Notes: generated by a model not told the origin, from the sequence alone. Positions 6,988-16,749 are shown, numbered from the stretch's first letter. The stretch: DNA of 64,000 nt from Geothrix sp. 21YS21S-2 (GCF_030846775.1 NZ_CP132910.1:4219001-4283000); one strand, 5' to 3'. Numbers and translations: made by a program.

Positions 6988-9456
6988 ATGATCCGGACAT
7001 CCCTTCCCCTGAATGCCTTCCTCATGGCCACGCTGACGGCCTCCCCGGCCTGCGCCCAGCCCGAGCCCGTGCGGGACGCGGCCGCGCTCCAGGTGCTCCT
7101 GGACAAGCTCCAGGTGCTGGGCACGGTGCTGTACGTCGCGGCCCACCCCGACGACGAGAACACGGCGGCCCTGGCGGCCTTCTCCCAGGGCGCCAAGGTC
7201 CGCGCGGCCTACCTCTCCATGACGCGGGGCGGGGGCGGCCAGAACCTCATCGGGCCCGAACTGGGCGACGGCCTCGCCCTCATCCGCACCCAGGAGCTCC
7301 TGGCCGCGCGCCACCTGGACGGGGCCGAGCAGTACTTCACCCGCTGCAACGACTTCGGCTTCTCGAAGACCCCCGAGGAGACCCTCTCCGTCTGGGGCCA
7401 CGACGCGGCCCTGGCCGACGTGGTGTGGATCGTCCGCAAGCTCCGCCCCGACGTCATCCTCACCCGGTTCTCCCCCACCATCGGCACTACGCACGGCCAC
7501 CACACGGCCTCGGCCATGCTGGCCCTGGAGGCCTTCCGGGCCGCCGCCGACCCGAAGGCCTTCCCGGAGCAGCTGGACCGGGTCCGCCCCTGGCAGGCCC
7601 GGCGCATCCTCTGGAACAGCTTCCGCCCCCAGGCGGAGCGGGACGCCATGAAGCCGGGCTCCTTCCTGACGCTGGACGTCGGCGCGTACGATCCCGTCCT
7701 CGGCAAGTCCTTCACCGAGCTGGCCGCGGAGAGCCGGAGCATGCACCGCAGCCAGGGCTTCGGTGCCGTGCCCAGCCGGGGCTCGCGCCTGGAATACTTC
7801 GAGCCCCTGGCCGGCGAGCCCGCGAAGGCCGGCTTCTTCGAGGGCGTGGACCTCACGTGGGGACGCGTGGTGGGCGGGGAGGAGGTGCGCGGGCTCCTGG
7901 CCCGGGCCCGCGCGGCCTACCGGCCCGAGCGGCCTTCGGAGACCCTGGGCCTGCTCCTCAAGGCCAAGGCCGCTCTCGAGAAGGTGCCCGCCGACCCCTG
8001 GGTGGAGGTGAAGCGGGGCGAGCTCGTGGAGGCGATCCGCTGCGCCGCCGGGCTCTGGGCCGAGGCCATCGCCGGGCGCCCCGGGGCCTCCCCCGGCGAG
8101 GAGGTGCCCGTGACGGCCACCCTCGTCGCCCGGGGCAGCGGCGACGTCACCGTCAAGGGCCTGCAGCTGGACGGGACCTCGGTGGCCCTGGACCGGAAGC
8201 TGGCTCCCAACGAGCCCCTGGCCGAGACCCGGTCCCTCCGGATCCCGGCGGGAATGCCCCCGTCCCGGCCCGCGTGGCTGGGGGCCGGGGCCGCGCCGCC
8301 CTCCCCCCTGGCGGGCCTTCCCGAAGGTCCCGCCGCCTTCCAGGCCACCTTCCGCCTGGAGGCCGGCGGCGTCCCCTTCGACCTCCGGGTGCCGGTGCAG
8401 TACCGGTTCCGGGACCCCGTCCTGGGCGAGCGCTACCAGGCCTTCACCGTCGCGCCGCCGGTCCTGGTGAACCTCGCCGACCCGGTCCAGATCCTGCCCG
8501 ACGCCGCCCCCCGCTCCGTCACCCTCGACGTGGCCGCGGGCAGGGGTCCGGTGTCCGGCGTGGTCCGGCTCCTGCCGCCCGCGGGCTGGAAGGCCGACCC
8601 CGCCGAGATCCCCTTCGCCCTGGACCGGGCCGGGGACGAGCGCAAGGTGGTCACGACCCTCACCCCGCCCTCCAGCCCGGGCTCGGGGAGCCTGGAGGTG
8701 GCGGTGGCCGTGGAGGGCCCCGCCCAGCCCGCCCTCTCCCGGGTGCGCATCGACTACCCCCACATCCCCATCCAGACCTACTTCCCCGCCGCCCGCGCGC
8801 GGCTGGTACGCCTTGATCTCAAGCGGGGCGGTTCCCGCATCGGGTACGTCATGGGTTCGGGCGACGAGATCCCCCGGACCCTCAGGCCCCTGGGCTACCA
8901 GGTGGACCTCCTCTCCGACGAGGACCTCGCGGGGGGCGCCCTGGACGCCTACGACGCCATCGTCGTGGGCATCCGCGCGTTCAACACCCGTCCCCGCCTG
9001 GCCCAGCTCAAGGGCCGGCTCCTGGACTACGTGGCCCGGGGCGGCACGGAGGTGGTGCTCTACGCCGTGGACCAGGGCCTGGTGACCCCGGACTTCGGCC
9101 CCTATCCCTTCAAGGTCTCCCGGGACCGGGTCACGGAGGAGACGGCGCCCGTGACGTTCCTGGCGCCGGCCAGTCCCGTGCTGAACTGGCCCAACCGGAT
9201 CACCGCCGCGGACTTCGAGGGCTGGGTGCAGGAGCGGGGGCTCTACTACGCCCGGGACTGGGACCCGCGCTACCAGGCCGTCCTGGCGTCGGGCGACGCG
9301 GGCGAGAAGCCGCTGGCGGGGGGGCTGATCGTGGCGAACCACGGCAAGGGCCACTTCGTCTACACGGGCCTGGCCTTCTTCCGGCAGCTCCCGGACGGCG
9401 TGCCCGGGGCCTACCGGCTCTTCGCCAACCTCCTGGCCCTGAAGACGGCGCCGTGA
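6988..9456 (+). CDS. secreted PIG-L family deacetylase (LmbE-like), large form
   Basis: An 822-residue protein with an N-terminal signal peptide (hydrophobic NAFLMATLTASPACA). The PIG-L/LmbE domain follows: VAAHPDDENTAALAAF is the metal-binding AHPDDE motif near residue 51, and THGHHTAS carries the later ligand. PIG-L enzymes remove N-acetyl groups from sugars or related amines using zinc. The remaining roughly 500 residues are beta-rich, with a late glutamine amidotransferase-like segment (GYVMGSGDEIPRTL, IVVGIRAFNT), as in the large secreted PIG-L proteins of Acidobacteria and Bacteroidota. Its TGA overlaps the GTG of a 37-residue membrane protein. Confidence 0.88.
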   Translation: MIRTSLPLNAFLMATLTASPACAQPEPVRDAAALQVLLDKLQVLGTVLYVAAHPDDENTAALAAFSQGAKVRAAYLSMTRGGGGQNLIGPELGDGLALIRTQELLAARHLDGAEQYFTRCNDFGFSKTPEETLSVWGHDAALADVVWIVRKLRPDVILTRFSPTIGTTHGHHTASAMLALEAFRAAADPKAFPEQLDRVRPWQARRILWNSFRPQAERDAMKPGSFLTLDVGAYDPVLGKSFTELAAESRSMHRSQGFGAVPSRGSRLEYFEPLAGEPAKAGFFEGVDLTWGRVVGGEEVRGLLARARAAYRPERPSETLGLLLKAKAALEKVPADPWVEVKRGELVEAIRCAAGLWAEAIAGRPGASPGEEVPVTATLVARGSGDVTVKGLQLDGTSVALDRKLAPNEPLAETRSLRIPAGMPPSRPAWLGAGAAPPSPLAGLPEGPAAFQATFRLEAGGVPFDLRVPVQYRFRDPVLGERYQAFTVAPPVLVNLADPVQILPDAAPRSVTLDVAAGRGPVSGVVRLLPPAGWKADPAEIPFALDRAGDERKVVTTLTPPSSPGSGSLEVAVAVEGPAQPALSRVRIDYPHIPIQTYFPAARARLVRLDLKRGGSRIGYVMGSGDEIPRTLRPLGYQVDLLSDEDLAGGALDAYDAIVVGIRAFNTRPRLAQLKGRLLDYVARGGTEVVLYAVDQGLVTPDFGPYPFKVSRDRVTEETAPVTFLAPASPVLNWPNRITAADFEGWVQERGLYYARDWDPRYQAVLASGDAGEKPLAGGLIVANHGKGHFVYTGLAFFRQLPDGVPGAYRLFANLLALKTAP

Positions 9457-9566
9457 ACGGCCCGCCCCCCGTCCTGGGACGCTGGTCCCGGCTCTACGGC
9501 CTGGTGCTGTTGAACCTGGCCCTGTGCATCCTGCTGTTCCGCTGGTTCGGGAAGGCCTTCTCGTGA
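9453..9566 (+). CDS. 37-residue single-helix membrane microprotein
   Basis: A GTG-started frame of 38 codons. It begins MNGPPPVLGRWSRLYG, then has one hydrophobic helix (LVLLNLALCILLF), then RWFGKAFS. Its start overlaps the stop of the PIG-L gene (GTGA) and its stop overlaps the GTG of the symporter in the same way, so all three are translationally coupled. One transmembrane helix with basic flanks on both sides suggests a small accessory subunit of the symporter; that role is inference. I know no named family. Confidence 0.65.
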   Translation: MNGPPPVLGRWSRLYGLVLLNLALCILLFRWFGKAFS

Positions 9567-11278
9567 GCGGGCTGGACTGGGCGGTCCTGGGCGGGTGCCT
9601 CGCCTTCGTGGTGCTCTTCGGCCTGTGGAAGGGCCGGGGCCACAAGGACTCCACCGGCTACCTGCTGGCCGACCGGGACGCGCGGTGGTTCACCATCTGC
9701 CTGTCCATCATGGCCACCCAGGCCAGCGCCATCACCTTCCTCTCCACGCCCGGCCAGGCGTACGTCGACGGCATGCGCTTCGTGCAGTTCTACCTGGGGC
9801 TGCCCCTGGCCATGGTGGTGCTCTCCATCACCGCGGTGCCCCTCTTCCACCGCCTGAAGGTCTTCACGGCGTACCAGTTCCTGGAGGAGCGCTTCGACGG
9901 CAAGACCCGCACCCTGGCGGCCATGCTCTTCCTGGTGCAGCGCGGGCTGGCGGTGGGCCTGACCATCTACGCCCCGGCCCTGGTGCTGTCGGTGCTGCTG
10001 GGCTGGAACATCCACGTGAACCTCGTGCTGGTGGGGACCCTGGTGATGATCTACACCGTCACCGGCGGAACCCGCGCGGTGTCCTGGGCCCAGAGCTGGC
10101 AGATGCTCATCATCACCTGCGGCATGGTGGGCGCGGGCGTGATGGTGGTGCACCGGCTGCCGCAGGGGGTGTCGTTCGGCGACGCCCTGCACGTGGCCGG
10201 GAGCCTGGGGCGGCTCAACGCCATCGACTTCTCCTTCGACCTGAAGAACCGCTACAACCTGTGGTCGGGCCTCGTGGGCGGGTTCTTCCTGGCCCTCTCC
10301 TACTTCGGCACCGACCAGTCCCAGGTGCAGCGCTACCTCTCGGGCAGCTCCGTGGCCCAGAGCCGCATGGGGCTCCTGGCCAACGGCCTGTTCAAGGTGC
10401 CCATGCAGTTCCTGATCCTGCTGGTGGGGGCCATGGTGTTCGTGGCCTACCAGTTCACCGCGCCCCCGGTCTTCTTCAACCCGGGTCCGGTGAAGCGGGT
10501 GCTCGCCAGCGAGGCGGCGCCCGAATTCCGGAGGGCCCAGGAGGCCTACGGCGCGGCGCTGGCGGACCGCGCGGCCCGGGCGGAGGGCTTCATCCGGGCC
10601 CGCCACGGGGAGGGGTCCCTGCCCGAGGCCCGGGAGGAGCTGCTCCGGGCCGACGCCAGGGCCGCGCAGAAGCGCAGCGAGGCCGTGGGCATCATGCGCC
10701 GGGCGGACCCCTCCGTGAACCCCAGCGACACCAACTACGTCTTCCTCTGGTACGTCCTCCACAGCCTTCCGGCCGGCCTCGTGGGCCTGGTGCTGGCCGC
10801 GGTGTTCTCGGCCTCCATGTCCTCCATGTCCGCGGAGATCAACGCCCTGGGTGCCACCACGGTGGTGGACCTGTGGCGCCGCTACGCGGGGGGGGCCGAC
10901 ACCCGGGGCGAGATGTGGGTGTCGAGGCTGGCCACCTTCGGGTGGGGGTGCTTCGCCATCGCCTTCGCGGAGTACGCGAGCCGCCTGGGCTCCCTGGTGG
11001 AGGCCGTCAACATCCTGGGGTCCCTCTTCTACGGGACCATCCTCGGGATCTTCCTGGTGGCCTTCTACCTCAAGGGGGTGCGGGGGGGCAGCGCGTTCTG
11101 GGCGGCCCTGGCGGCGGAGGCCGCCGTCCTGGCATGTTTCCTCTTCAGCGGCATCTCATTCCTTTGGTACAACGTCGTCGGCTGCGTGCTGGTGGTCGGC
11201 CTGTCGATGCTGTTCCAGAAGCTGGGCGGCGTTCCCGTGGGGACGGACCTGCCCGGCGCCACCCTGTCCCCGGACTAG
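9563..11278 (+). CDS. sodium:solute symporter (SSS family)
   Basis: A 571-residue multi-helix protein with the sodium/solute symporter pattern: N-terminal helix, GYLLADRDARWFTICLSIMA, the ATQASAITFLSTPG motif resembling the Na+ site region, TVTGGTRAVSWAQSWQ, and YFGTDQSQVQRYLSG in the helix 6-7 region of the sugar/anion-type branch. A hydrophilic insert at about residues 310-375 precedes the last helices. A GTG at 9563 is coupled to the microprotein stop. Co-expression with a deacetylase suggests uptake of a released sugar or acyl product; the substrate is not readable. Confidence 0.88.
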   Translation: MSGLDWAVLGGCLAFVVLFGLWKGRGHKDSTGYLLADRDARWFTICLSIMATQASAITFLSTPGQAYVDGMRFVQFYLGLPLAMVVLSITAVPLFHRLKVFTAYQFLEERFDGKTRTLAAMLFLVQRGLAVGLTIYAPALVLSVLLGWNIHVNLVLVGTLVMIYTVTGGTRAVSWAQSWQMLIITCGMVGAGVMVVHRLPQGVSFGDALHVAGSLGRLNAIDFSFDLKNRYNLWSGLVGGFFLALSYFGTDQSQVQRYLSGSSVAQSRMGLLANGLFKVPMQFLILLVGAMVFVAYQFTAPPVFFNPGPVKRVLASEAAPEFRRAQEAYGAALADRAARAEGFIRARHGEGSLPEAREELLRADARAAQKRSEAVGIMRRADPSVNPSDTNYVFLWYVLHSLPAGLVGLVLAAVFSASMSSMSAEINALGATTVVDLWRRYAGGADTRGEMWVSRLATFGWGCFAIAFAEYASRLGSLVEAVNILGSLFYGTILGIFLVAFYLKGVRGGSAFWAALAAEAAVLACFLFSGISFLWYNVVGCVLVVGLSMLFQKLGGVPVGTDLPGATLSPD

Positions 11279-11296
11279 CACCCAGAGGAGGAAGTC

Positions 11297-11857
11297 ATGA
11301 TCAGGAACGCCACGGTCCTCGCGGCTCTTCTCGCCGCCTCCAACCTCACCGCCCAGTACGCCGAACCCCCCAAGCTCGACAAGCCTCTGGGCGTGACCCT
11401 GGACGGATCCCTCGGCTACGCGGAGAAGGAGTTCGTCCCCGCCCTGGAAGCCATGCCCGAGTCGAAGTTCGCCTTCGTGCCCACCGCGGGCGAGTTCAAG
11501 GGCGTCCGCGACGTCGCCGCCCAGGCCAAGCACGTGGGCGCGGTCAACTACTGGGTGGGCTCGGTCATCCTCGGGGAGAAGCCCCCGGTGGACGTGGGCA
11601 AGGGGGACGGTCCCGCCGCCCTGAAGGAGAAGGCGGAAGTCCTGGCCTACTTGAAAGGCTCGTATGAGTACGTCCACAAGGCGCTCAAGTCCATCAACGA
11701 CCGGAACGCGCTGGTGGCCATCAAGTCCCCCTTCGGCGAGGGCGACACGTCCCGCGTGGCCCTCGCGAACATCCTGCTGGCCCACACGATGGACCACTAC
11801 GGGCAGATCGTGGTGTACCTCCGCATGAACGGAATCGTGCCGCCGGCCAGCCGTTGA
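11297..11857 (+). CDS. secreted DinB-like protein
   Basis: A 186-residue protein with a clear signal peptide (NATVLAALLAASNLTAQ) followed by a DinB-like four-helix bundle. Candidate metal-binding histidines are in QAKHVGAVNYW and near the C-terminus in LLAHTMDHYGQIVVYLRMN, matching the DinB/YfiT metal triad layout. DinB-fold proteins include thiol-dependent transferases, but the role of exported versions is unknown. AGAGGAGGAAG before the ATG is a strong ribosome site. It follows the symporter by 18 bp, so it could belong to that operon. Confidence 0.8.
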   Translation: MIRNATVLAALLAASNLTAQYAEPPKLDKPLGVTLDGSLGYAEKEFVPALEAMPESKFAFVPTAGEFKGVRDVAAQAKHVGAVNYWVGSVILGEKPPVDVGKGDGPAALKEKAEVLAYLKGSYEYVHKALKSINDRNALVAIKSPFGEGDTSRVALANILLAHTMDHYGQIVVYLRMNGIVPPASR

Positions 11858-11883
11858 GGGGCCGCCCGCTTGCCACCGGCGGG

Positions 11884-11912
11884 TTGACAAAACCGGGGGC
11901 CAGCCCAAGAAT
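11884..11912 (+). promoter_or_regulatory. sigma-70 promoter for metK
   Basis: A perfect -35 TTGACA (11884-11889), a 17-bp spacer and AAGAAT (11907-11912). The predicted start falls at about 11918, right at the first base pairs of the riboswitch P1 helix. Confidence 0.65.
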
Positions 11913-11916
11913 GGCA

Positions 11917-11994
11917 GTGCATGTAGAGTGCCCTGAAAGGGGTCGGCAACCGAGCAGGAAGCTGCGGTGCCCTGGACCTACGGGTTCCATGCGC
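11917..11994 (+). ncRNA. SAM-I/IV-type riboswitch upstream of metK
   Basis: The leader carries the SAM-I/SAM-IV core: GAGTGCC, then CGGCAACC, then GGTGCC in the conserved order. P1 is GTGCATG (11917-11923) with CATGCGC (11988-11994), seven pairs with one G-U. P2 is a short CCC/GGG hairpin around a TGAAA loop; P3 is GCAG-GAAG-CTGC (11954-11965); P4 is a GGACC/GGTTCC hairpin with a TACG tetraloop. No U-tract terminator follows, so control of translation initiation is likelier than attenuation. The gene downstream makes SAM, which fits the ligand. Confidence 0.78.
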
Positions 11995-12026
11995 AGGAGA
12001 CCAACCTGAAACCCCTGGAGCGCATG

Positions 12027-13199
12027 ATGTCGAGCAACTACCTTTTCACCTCGGAGTCCGTCTCCGAAGGCCATCCCGACAAGGTCTCCGACCAGATCTC
12101 GGACGCGGTCCTGGATGCCTGCCTCGCCCAGGACCCCAAGTCCCGGGTCGCGGCGGAGACCCTGTGCAACACGGGCCTGGTCGTCATGGCCGGCGAGATC
12201 ACCACCAACGCGGTGGTGGACTACATCCAGATCGCCCGCGGCGTCCTGAAGGACATCGGCTACGACAGCACCGACTACGGCATCGACTACCGCGGCTGCG
12301 CCGTCATGGTCTGCTACGACAAGCAGTCCCAGAACATCAGCCAGGGCGTCACCGAGGGCGAAGGGCTCCACAAGGAGCAGGGCGCCGGCGACCAGGGCCT
12401 CATGTTCGGCTACGCCTGCGACGAGACCGACGCGCTCATGCCCGCTCCCATCCACTACGCGCACCGCATCATGGAGCGCCAGGCGAAGCTCCGCAAGGAG
12501 GGCCGCTTCGCGTGGCTCCGCCCCGACGCCAAGTCGCAGGTCACCCTGCGCTACGTCGACGGCCGCCCCGTGGGGGCCGAGAGCATCGTGGTCTCCACCC
12601 AGCATGCCGAGGACGTCCCCTACGAGGTGCTCCGGGACGCGGTGATCGAGGAGATCATCAAGCCCGTCATGCCCGCGGCCTGGCTCAAGGGCACCGAGTA
12701 CCTCGTCAACCCCACCGGCAAGTTCGTCGTGGGCGGCCCCCAGGGCGACTGCGGCCTCACGGGCCGCAAGATCATCGTGGACACCTACGGCGGCTCCGCC
12801 CCCCACGGCGGCGGCGCCTTCTCCGGCAAGGACCCCTCGAAGGTGGACCGCTCCGCGGCCTACGCCGCGCGGTACGTGGCCAAGAACATCGTCGCCGCGG
12901 GCCTGGCCTCCCGCTGCCAGCTGCAGGTGGCCTACGCCATCGGCGTGGCCAAGCCCGTGAGCGTGATGGTCACCACCTTCGGCACGGGCGTCATTTCCGA
13001 CGCCCAGCTGGAGAAGCTCGTGGCCGAGCACTTCGACCTGAGCCCCAAGGGCATCATCACCACCCTCGACCTCCTGCGCCCCATCTACCGGGACACCGCC
13101 AGCTACGGCCACTTCGGCCGGGACGGGTTCCCCTGGGAGCGCACGGACAAGGCCGAGGCCCTCGCCGCGGCGGTCAAGGGGCTGGAAGTCCGGGTCTGA
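12027..13199 (+). CDS. metK: S-adenosylmethionine synthase
   Basis: A 390-residue enzyme making SAM from methionine and ATP. Signatures: [17 protein letters not shown] at the N-terminus with the ATP and Mg2+ ligands, the flexible-loop region near [13 protein letters not shown], the phosphate motif [18 protein letters not shown], and a C-terminal [12 protein letters not shown] segment. The family start MSSNYLF fits the ATG at 12027, with GGAG six bases upstream; an ATG immediately before is too close to that site. Upstream are a promoter and a SAM-responsive leader; downstream is a strong terminator. Confidence 0.97.
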   Translation: MSSNYLFTSESVSEGHPDKVSDQISDAVLDACLAQDPKSRVAAETLCNTGLVVMAGEITTNAVVDYIQIARGVLKDIGYDSTDYGIDYRGCAVMVCYDKQSQNISQGVTEGEGLHKEQGAGDQGLMFGYACDETDALMPAPIHYAHRIMERQAKLRKEGRFAWLRPDAKSQVTLRYVDGRPVGAESIVVSTQHAEDVPYEVLRDAVIEEIIKPVMPAAWLKGTEYLVNPTGKFVVGGPQGDCGLTGRKIIVDTYGGSAPHGGGAFSGKDPSKVDRSAAYAARYVAKNIVAAGLASRCQLQVAYAIGVAKPVSVMVTTFGTGVISDAQLEKLVAEHFDLSPKGIITTLDLLRPIYRDTASYGHFGRDGFPWERTDKAEALAAAVKGLEVRV

Positions 13200-13215
13200 C
13201 GGCATTCCCCAGTCA

Positions 13216-13245
13216 AGCCGGGCCCCGTCGGGGCCCGGCTTTTTC
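13216..13245 (+). terminator. intrinsic terminator after metK
   Basis: A perfect 11-bp GC-rich stem (13216-13226 with 13230-13240), a GTC loop and a run of T directly after. Confidence 0.93.
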
Positions 13246-13573
13246 GTGGGCCAGGGCCTGTCGGCAAACCCCGGCAAAGGCGTAAATGGGCTTCATCCTG
13301 CCTTTTCCCCTCAATTCATCCCTGTCCTGGCAGGGCAAGCCTGCAGGGAAACGGCGCGCAGGCCACCCGCCATCACGGACCCATCCCGGCACTTGCCCTG
13401 CTGGAACGGGGATAAATTGGATTGATGGGATGAAAGGGATTTAATCCTCTGCGCCTGTGGGTTCAGTCTTTTCGAGGTGCAAGCCGCCCGCTTATCGGAT
13501 GCCGCGGATGGGCCGGGAAAGCGATCACACTCGCAGAGAAGGGTTTTCAGCCGGGTCGATTCCCAAACGTCCG
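13246..13573. other. intergenic region without recognised feature
   Basis: Roughly 330 bp between the metK terminator and the convergent aminotransferase stop. It is less GC-rich than its surroundings. I see only a small imperfect dyad (GGATTTAATCC near 13436) and no convincing frame or RNA. Confidence 0.5.
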
Positions 13574-14728
13574 CTACCCGAAGAAGGTCCGCATGCGCTC
13601 CAGCGCCTTGTCCAGCGCCTCCAGGGACGCGGCGATGGAGATGCGAAGGTACCCGGGCGCGCCGAAGGCGGTGCCGGGCAGCACCTTAACCCCGGCCTCG
13701 TCCCGGAGGCGCGCCGTGAGTTCCGGGTCCGAGGCGACGCCGTGGGCCTCCATCCATCCGGCCACGTGGGGGAAGAGGTAGATCGCCCCCTCGGGGCGGC
13801 CGCAGCGGATGCCCCGGATGGCGTTCAGGCCCTCCTGGAGCCGGTCCCGGCGGACCCGGAGGCCCTCGGCCATCTCCCGCTCGAAGGCGCCGTCCAGGCC
13901 CAGCGCGGCGATGCCGGCGTGCTGGCTGATCATGCTGGGGTGGGTGACGCTGGTGGAGCCCAGGCTGGTCATGGCGCGGATGAGGCCCAGGGGGCCGGCG
14001 GCGGCGCCCAGGCGGTAGCCGGTCATGGCGAAGCGCTTGGAGAAGCTCTCCACCAGGAGGGTGCGGTCGGCCAGGTCGGGGCAGGTGCGCAGGAAGGGGA
14101 GCTCGGGGCCGTCCAGGGTGAGGGTGCCGTACACCTGGTCCAGCACCAGCCAGAGGTCGCGCTCCAGGATGACGTCGGCCAGGTCGTGGAGGCGCGGGAG
14201 GTCCCACACCCTCCCGGTGGGGTTGGAGGGCTGGTTGAGGATGACGGCGCGGGTGCGCGGGCCCAGCGCCCGGTCCAGGGCGCCCTCCGCGGGCAGGAGG
14301 TCCGGGCCCGGCGGCACGATGACCGGAGTGCCTCCGGCCCAGGCCACCTGGTCCTTGAAGGTGGGCCAGTAGGGGGCGAAGATCAGCACCTCGTCCCCGG
14401 GCTCCAGGACGCACCGGAGGGCGTCGAGGATGGCGGGCTTGCCGCCGGCGGTGACGAGGAGGTTGTCGGCGGTGCGGGGGACCCCGTCCCGCCGGGTCAG
14501 GTCGGCGGCCAGGAGCTCGCGCAGGGCGGGCAGGCCCTGGGCGGGGCCGTAGCGGGTTCGGCCCTCCAGGGCGGCCCGGGCCGCGGCTTCGCGCACGGCC
14601 ACGGGGGGCAGGCCCTCGGGCTCGCCCACCGTGAGGTCCACGGGGTCCGGGTGGAGGCAGGGCGCCGAGGCCCCGGCCATGGTGGGCGAGAGGCCGGCGC
14701 TGCCGGCGCGGGTGTTGAGGGTCACCAT
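13574..14728 (-). CDS. class I/II PLP-dependent aminotransferase, probably aromatic
   Basis: A 384-residue fold-type I aminotransferase. VGEPEGLPP near the N-terminus, [20 protein letters not shown] (PLP-ring Asp and Tyr) and the Schiff-base lysine K231 in [15 protein letters not shown] are all intact, with the late YLRISIA arginine for the substrate carboxylate. The ATG at 14728 lies inside the end of the CM-PDT-DAHPS gene (7-bp overlap), so it is the last gene of an aromatic amino acid operon. Transamination of phenylpyruvate, hydroxyphenylpyruvate or prephenate is the likely role, by context. Confidence 0.88.
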   Translation of the reverse strand: MVTLNTRAGSAGLSPTMAGASAPCLHPDPVDLTVGEPEGLPPVAVREAAARAALEGRTRYGPAQGLPALRELLAADLTRRDGVPRTADNLLVTAGGKPAILDALRCVLEPGDEVLIFAPYWPTFKDQVAWAGGTPVIVPPGPDLLPAEGALDRALGPRTRAVILNQPSNPTGRVWDLPRLHDLADVILERDLWLVLDQVYGTLTLDGPELPFLRTCPDLADRTLLVESFSKRFAMTGYRLGAAAGPLGLIRAMTSLGSTSVTHPSMISQHAGIAALGLDGAFEREMAEGLRVRRDRLQEGLNAIRGIRCGRPEGAIYLFPHVAGWMEAHGVASDPELTARLRDEAGVKVLPGTAFGAPGYLRISIAASLEALDKALERMRTFFG

Positions 14729-16749
14729 TTCTTCCCCTGGGAATCCACGATGGGTCGCAGACCAGCATACAGCGCCGCCATGTCCTCGCGGGTGAGGGCC
14801 TGGTCCTTGTCGCACAGGGCCTCGGAGGGGTTTGGGTGGGCCTCGACGATGAGGCCGTCGGCGCCGGCGGCCGCGGCCGCCAGGGCCAGGGGCACCACCA
14901 GCTCGCGCACGCCCGCGGCGTGGGACGGGTCCACGATGACGGGCAGGTGGGTGAGACGCTTCAGGACGGGCACCGCGGCGATGTCCAGGGTGGCCCGGGT
15001 GGCGGTCTCGAAGGTGCGGATGCCCCGCTCGCAGAGCACCACCCGCTGGTTGCCGCCGTGGAGGATGTACTCGGCGGCCAGCAGCAGCTCCTTCACCGTG
15101 GCGCTCATGCCGCGCTTGAGGAGGATGGGCTTGTCCAGCTTGCCCAGCTCCTTGAGCAGGGCGAAGTTGTGCATGTTGCGGGCGCCCACCTGGAGCATGT
15201 CGGCCTTGCTCGAGACCGCGAAGATGTCCTCGATGGTGAGGATCTCGGTGACGATGGGCATCTCGCACTCGCGGCCGGCCTCCTCCAGGTAGCGCAGGCC
15301 CTCGAGGCCCAGGCCCTGGAACGCGTAGGGCGACGTGCGGGGCTTGAAGGCGCCGCCCCGGAGGATGGTCGCGCCCGCGGCGCGCACCATGCGGGCGCCG
15401 TCCATGATCTGCTGGCGGCTCTCCACGGCGCAGGGGCCGGACATGAGCACGAAGTGGCCCTCGCCGATGGTGACGTTGCCGATCTTGAAGGTGGTGCGCA
15501 CGGGGCCGGCGGCGGGGGCGGGCCCGGGGACGGGGCGCGCCTCGCAGGAGAGCACCGGCTCGGGCGCGGCCGTGGCGGCCTCGGGGGCCAGGTGGGCCTC
15601 CTGGCCGCGGGTGCGCCGGGGGTAGGTGCCCAGGACCCGCAGGTGGTTGCAGGAGCCCCGCAGCTCCTTCAGGGCCCTGCCCAGCGCCGGGGCGTCCTGG
15701 TGCCCTTCCACGTCCACGAAGAAGAGGTATTCCCAGGGGGTGTCCGGCAGGGGCCGGCTCTCGATGCGGGTGAGGTTGGCCCCGGCCTCGGCGAAGATGC
15801 CCAGCGCCTTGGAGAGGGTGCCCTCGTGGTGGTTCAGGCGGAAGACGAGGGACGTCTTGCTGGGCACGCGCGGGTCGGGCGGCTCGGGGGCCCGGGAAAG
15901 GAGCAGGAACCGGGTCTCGTTGTGCTCCTGGTCGGCGATGCCGGTGGCCAGGACGTCCAGGCCCCGGGCCCGCGCCGCCTCCTCCGAGCAGATGGCCCCC
16001 ACGTCCCGGGCGCTCTCCTCCAGGAGCGACTCGGCGGCTCCGGCGGTGTCGAACCAGGGCTGGCGGGTGACGTCGTCCATGGCCCGCAGGAAGCCCTCGC
16101 ACTGGGTGAGGGCGGCGGGATGGCTGCGCACCACGCGGATCTCCTCCAGGGTGACGCCGGGCTTGGCGGCCAGCACGTGGTCCACGTCCCACACCTCCTC
16201 GTCCACGATGTGGAGGAGGTTGTCGATGAGGAGCCGGTTCACGTCCGCGATGGCCCCGCCGATGCTGTTCTCGATGGGCAGGAAGCCGTAGTCGATGGCC
16301 CCGCACTGCAGGGCCTCCACCACGTCCAGGAACATGGGGTGGCCCACGAGCTCGCTGCCCTGGGTGCTGCGGGTGGCCATGAGGTGGGCCGCGGCCGCCG
16401 AGCTGTACGAGCCCAGCACGCCCTGGTAGCCCACCTTCACCTTGCGGGCGCGGGAGACGCTGCCCTCGACCACGGGCTCCTGGAGCCGGCGGGAGTGGCT
16501 GAGGATCTCCTTGAGGATCCTGCGGGCGAAGGGGGCCGAGAGGCCCAGGTCCTCGGCGTCCCTGATCCAGGCGGAGAGCACGTCCCGTTCGCGGTCGTTG
16601 TCCATGACGGGCTTCTCGCCGTCGGCCGCCTTGGCGCCGGCCACCAGGCGCACCGCGTCGAAGCGGCGCGCCAGGAGGCGGATGAGTTCGCGGTCGGTCT
16701 CGTCGATCTCCCTGCGGGCGGCGCCGAGGGTTTCAAGCTTGGGGTCCAT
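14722..16749 (-). CDS. trifunctional chorismate mutase / prephenate dehydratase / DAHP synthase
   Basis: A 675-residue fusion. Residues 1-92 are an AroQ chorismate mutase (helices with [18 protein letters not shown] and DNDRERDVL). Residues 103-285 are prephenate dehydratase, ending with the catalytic NETRFLLLS. Residues 298-375 are an ACT domain with the phenylalanine-binding ESRP motif. A Pro/Ala linker leads to residues 420-675, a class I-beta DAHP synthase ([34 protein letters not shown]). The protein therefore joins the first shikimate step to the final phenylalanine branch. GGAG precedes the ATG. A leader peptide and attenuator lie upstream; an aminotransferase overlaps the end. Confidence 0.93.
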   Translation of the reverse strand: MDPKLETLGAARREIDETDRELIRLLARRFDAVRLVAGAKAADGEKPVMDNDRERDVLSAWIRDAEDLGLSAPFARRILKEILSHSRRLQEPVVEGSVSRARKVKVGYQGVLGSYSSAAAAHLMATRSTQGSELVGHPMFLDVVEALQCGAIDYGFLPIENSIGGAIADVNRLLIDNLLHIVDEEVWDVDHVLAAKPGVTLEEIRVVRSHPAALTQCEGFLRAMDDVTRQPWFDTAGAAESLLEESARDVGAICSEEAARARGLDVLATGIADQEHNETRFLLLSRAPEPPDPRVPSKTSLVFRLNHHEGTLSKALGIFAEAGANLTRIESRPLPDTPWEYLFFVDVEGHQDAPALGRALKELRGSCNHLRVLGTYPRRTRGQEAHLAPEAATAAPEPVLSCEARPVPGPAPAAGPVRTTFKIGNVTIGEGHFVLMSGPCAVESRQQIMDGARMVRAAGATILRGGAFKPRTSPYAFQGLGLEGLRYLEEAGRECEMPIVTEILTIEDIFAVSSKADMLQVGARNMHNFALLKELGKLDKPILLKRGMSATVKELLLAAEYILHGGNQRVVLCERGIRTFETATRATLDIAAVPVLKRLTHLPVIVDPSHAAGVRELVVPLALAAAAAGADGLIVEAHPNPSEALCDKDQALTREDMAALYAGLRPIVDSQGKKW

